Source: Peptococcaceae bacterium (GTDB lineage Bacteria > Bacillota > Desulfotomaculia > Desulfotomaculales > Desulfocucumaceae). Taken from it: DNA of 5,670 bases. Under the pieces are notes generated by a model. The model had not been told where the DNA came from. It saw only the letters and a program-made list of their open reading frames with translations, and ran no database searches. Location of the stretch: positions 1-5,670 of the forward strand of contig JAAXTT010000096.1 in assembly GCA_013336365.1 (NCBI GenBank), in the 5' to 3' direction. Positions 5,286-5,670 of the stretch are shown here, piece after piece. Both the position numbers and the translations under genes were made by a program. Each line of letters starts with the position of its first letter. Position 1 is the first letter of the stretch.

Positions 5286-5670
5286 AATATTCCACCTAAT
5301 AAGCTGTTAGAGTATAGTGAGTAAATAGCACCAAGGCCAATTGGAATGCTGTAGGGCAAAGTCAGCATTTTCGGATTGCTGTAGCTATCAGGAAATCCAA
5401 ATGATGGGAAATATTTTCCAAGAGTTGACAACAGCTGTCTATTAAGGATAAGAATAACCAGTGAAATAAAACCTCCGAACAGTGCTCCAAAGATAAAGGT
5501 AGTGAAGACAAAGCTCGGACCCATAATTGAGCCGATTACTCCCAACAGCTTTACATCTCCACCTCCCAAGCCTCCCATAAGAAAAGGAATTATTAGCAGT
5601 AGTAAGCCTAGAATAAGGCCCTTGATTGAATTCAAAATTCCGAACCAGCTATTATTAAAATAGGCAAGAT
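5282..5670 (-). CDS. cpaA: Prepilin peptidase CpaA/TadV type (A24 family), 5' end outside window
   Basis: The C-terminal 128 residues of an integral-membrane aspartic prepilin peptidase are visible; the frame is open at the right edge. GGLGGGDVKLLGVIG contains the second catalytic Asp (codon 5555-5557), the GxGD-type signature. It is followed by hydrophobic segments typical of A24 enzymes and by the C-terminal LPYSIPIGLGAIYSL, which matches the family's conserved Pro-Tyr helix. The first catalytic Asp, near the N-terminus, is off the window. TadV/CpaA proteins are small, without the methylase domain of PilD, and cleave Flp prepilin and TadE-like pseudopilins. A TTG at 5635 could be read as a start, but the frame continues upstream with residues LAYFNNSWFGI, and starting at 5635 would remove the first catalytic residue. 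So the gene is treated as partial. It overlaps tadE by 4 bases. Confidence 0.9.
   Translation of the reverse strand, partial: LAYFNNSWFGILNSIKGLILGLLLLIIPFLMGGLGGGDVKLLGVIGSIMGPSFVFTTFIFGALFGGFISLVILILNRQLLSTLGKYFPSFGFPDSYSNPKMLTLPYSIPIGLGAIYSLYSNSLLGGIL
5292..5297 (-). promoter_or_regulatory. Ribosome binding site of tadE inside the peptidase gene
   Basis: AGGTGG on the minus strand lies within the last codons of the prepilin peptidase, 6 bases before the tadE ATG. With the ATGA stop/start overlap it indicates coupled translation. Confidence 0.7.

Noticed and set aside
5633..5635. TTG start for the prepilin peptidase
   Set aside because: The frame stays open to the window edge, and starting here would omit the first catalytic Asp of the A24 family, so the gene is better treated as truncated by the window.
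1..5670. CRISPR array, tRNA or rRNA genes, insertion sequence or phage module
   Set aside because: No regularly spaced repeats, no RNA-gene signatures and no transposase or integrase motifs were seen; coding by one operon is nearly continuous.

Overview
The window holds one strand-uniform gene cluster for a Tad (tight adherence, type IVc/Flp) pilus machine. Every gene is on the minus strand, so transcription runs from position 5670 down to position 1. In transcription order the genes are: a prepilin peptidase of the CpaA/TadV type (5' end outside the window), a TadE-like pseudopilin, a TadG-like protein with the Tad N-terminal domain, CpaB (RcpC), a CpaE/TadZ protein made of a receiver domain plus a ParA/MinD ATPase, the motor ATPase CpaF (TadA), and the first 193 residues of the inner-membrane platform protein TadB, which runs off the left edge.

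The genes are packed as one operon. Gaps are 10 to 37 bases or a 4-base ATGA overlap, and nearly every stop codon lies in or beside the next gene's Shine-Dalgarno sequence. I see no internal promoter or intrinsic terminator, so the promoter, the flp pilin gene and tadC presumably lie outside. No stretch over 40 bases is non-coding. The plus strand carries only shadow frames.

The expected division of labour, from family knowledge: CpaA/TadV cleaves the Flp prepilin and pseudopilins at the inner face of the membrane. TadE and the TadG-like protein act as minor pilins or anchors. CpaF hydrolyses ATP and, with TadB (and normally TadC), drives pilus extension. CpaE/TadZ positions the machine at a cell pole or patch. 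CpaB is the periplasmic or cell-wall-side assembly protein.

The organism looks like a low-to-mid GC monoderm, most likely a clostridial Firmicute. The reasons are the AT-rich codon use (GC roughly 40 percent, judged by eye), strong AGGAGG-type ribosome binding sites, and cpaB followed directly by cpaE with no secretin (cpaC/rcpA) or cpaD between them. Genus cannot be assigned from this sequence alone.

This is a known type of system, not a new one. The oddest piece of DNA is at the extreme left: a C9 run and a G9 run form a perfect 10-base inverted repeat inside tadB, exactly where the predicted protein stops resembling its family. That could be an assembly or contig-end artefact, or a slippage-prone tract. 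Secondary points are the apparently intact phospho-acceptor site in the CpaE receiver, its MinD-like amphipathic C-terminal tail, and a cysteine cluster in the TadG-like protein.
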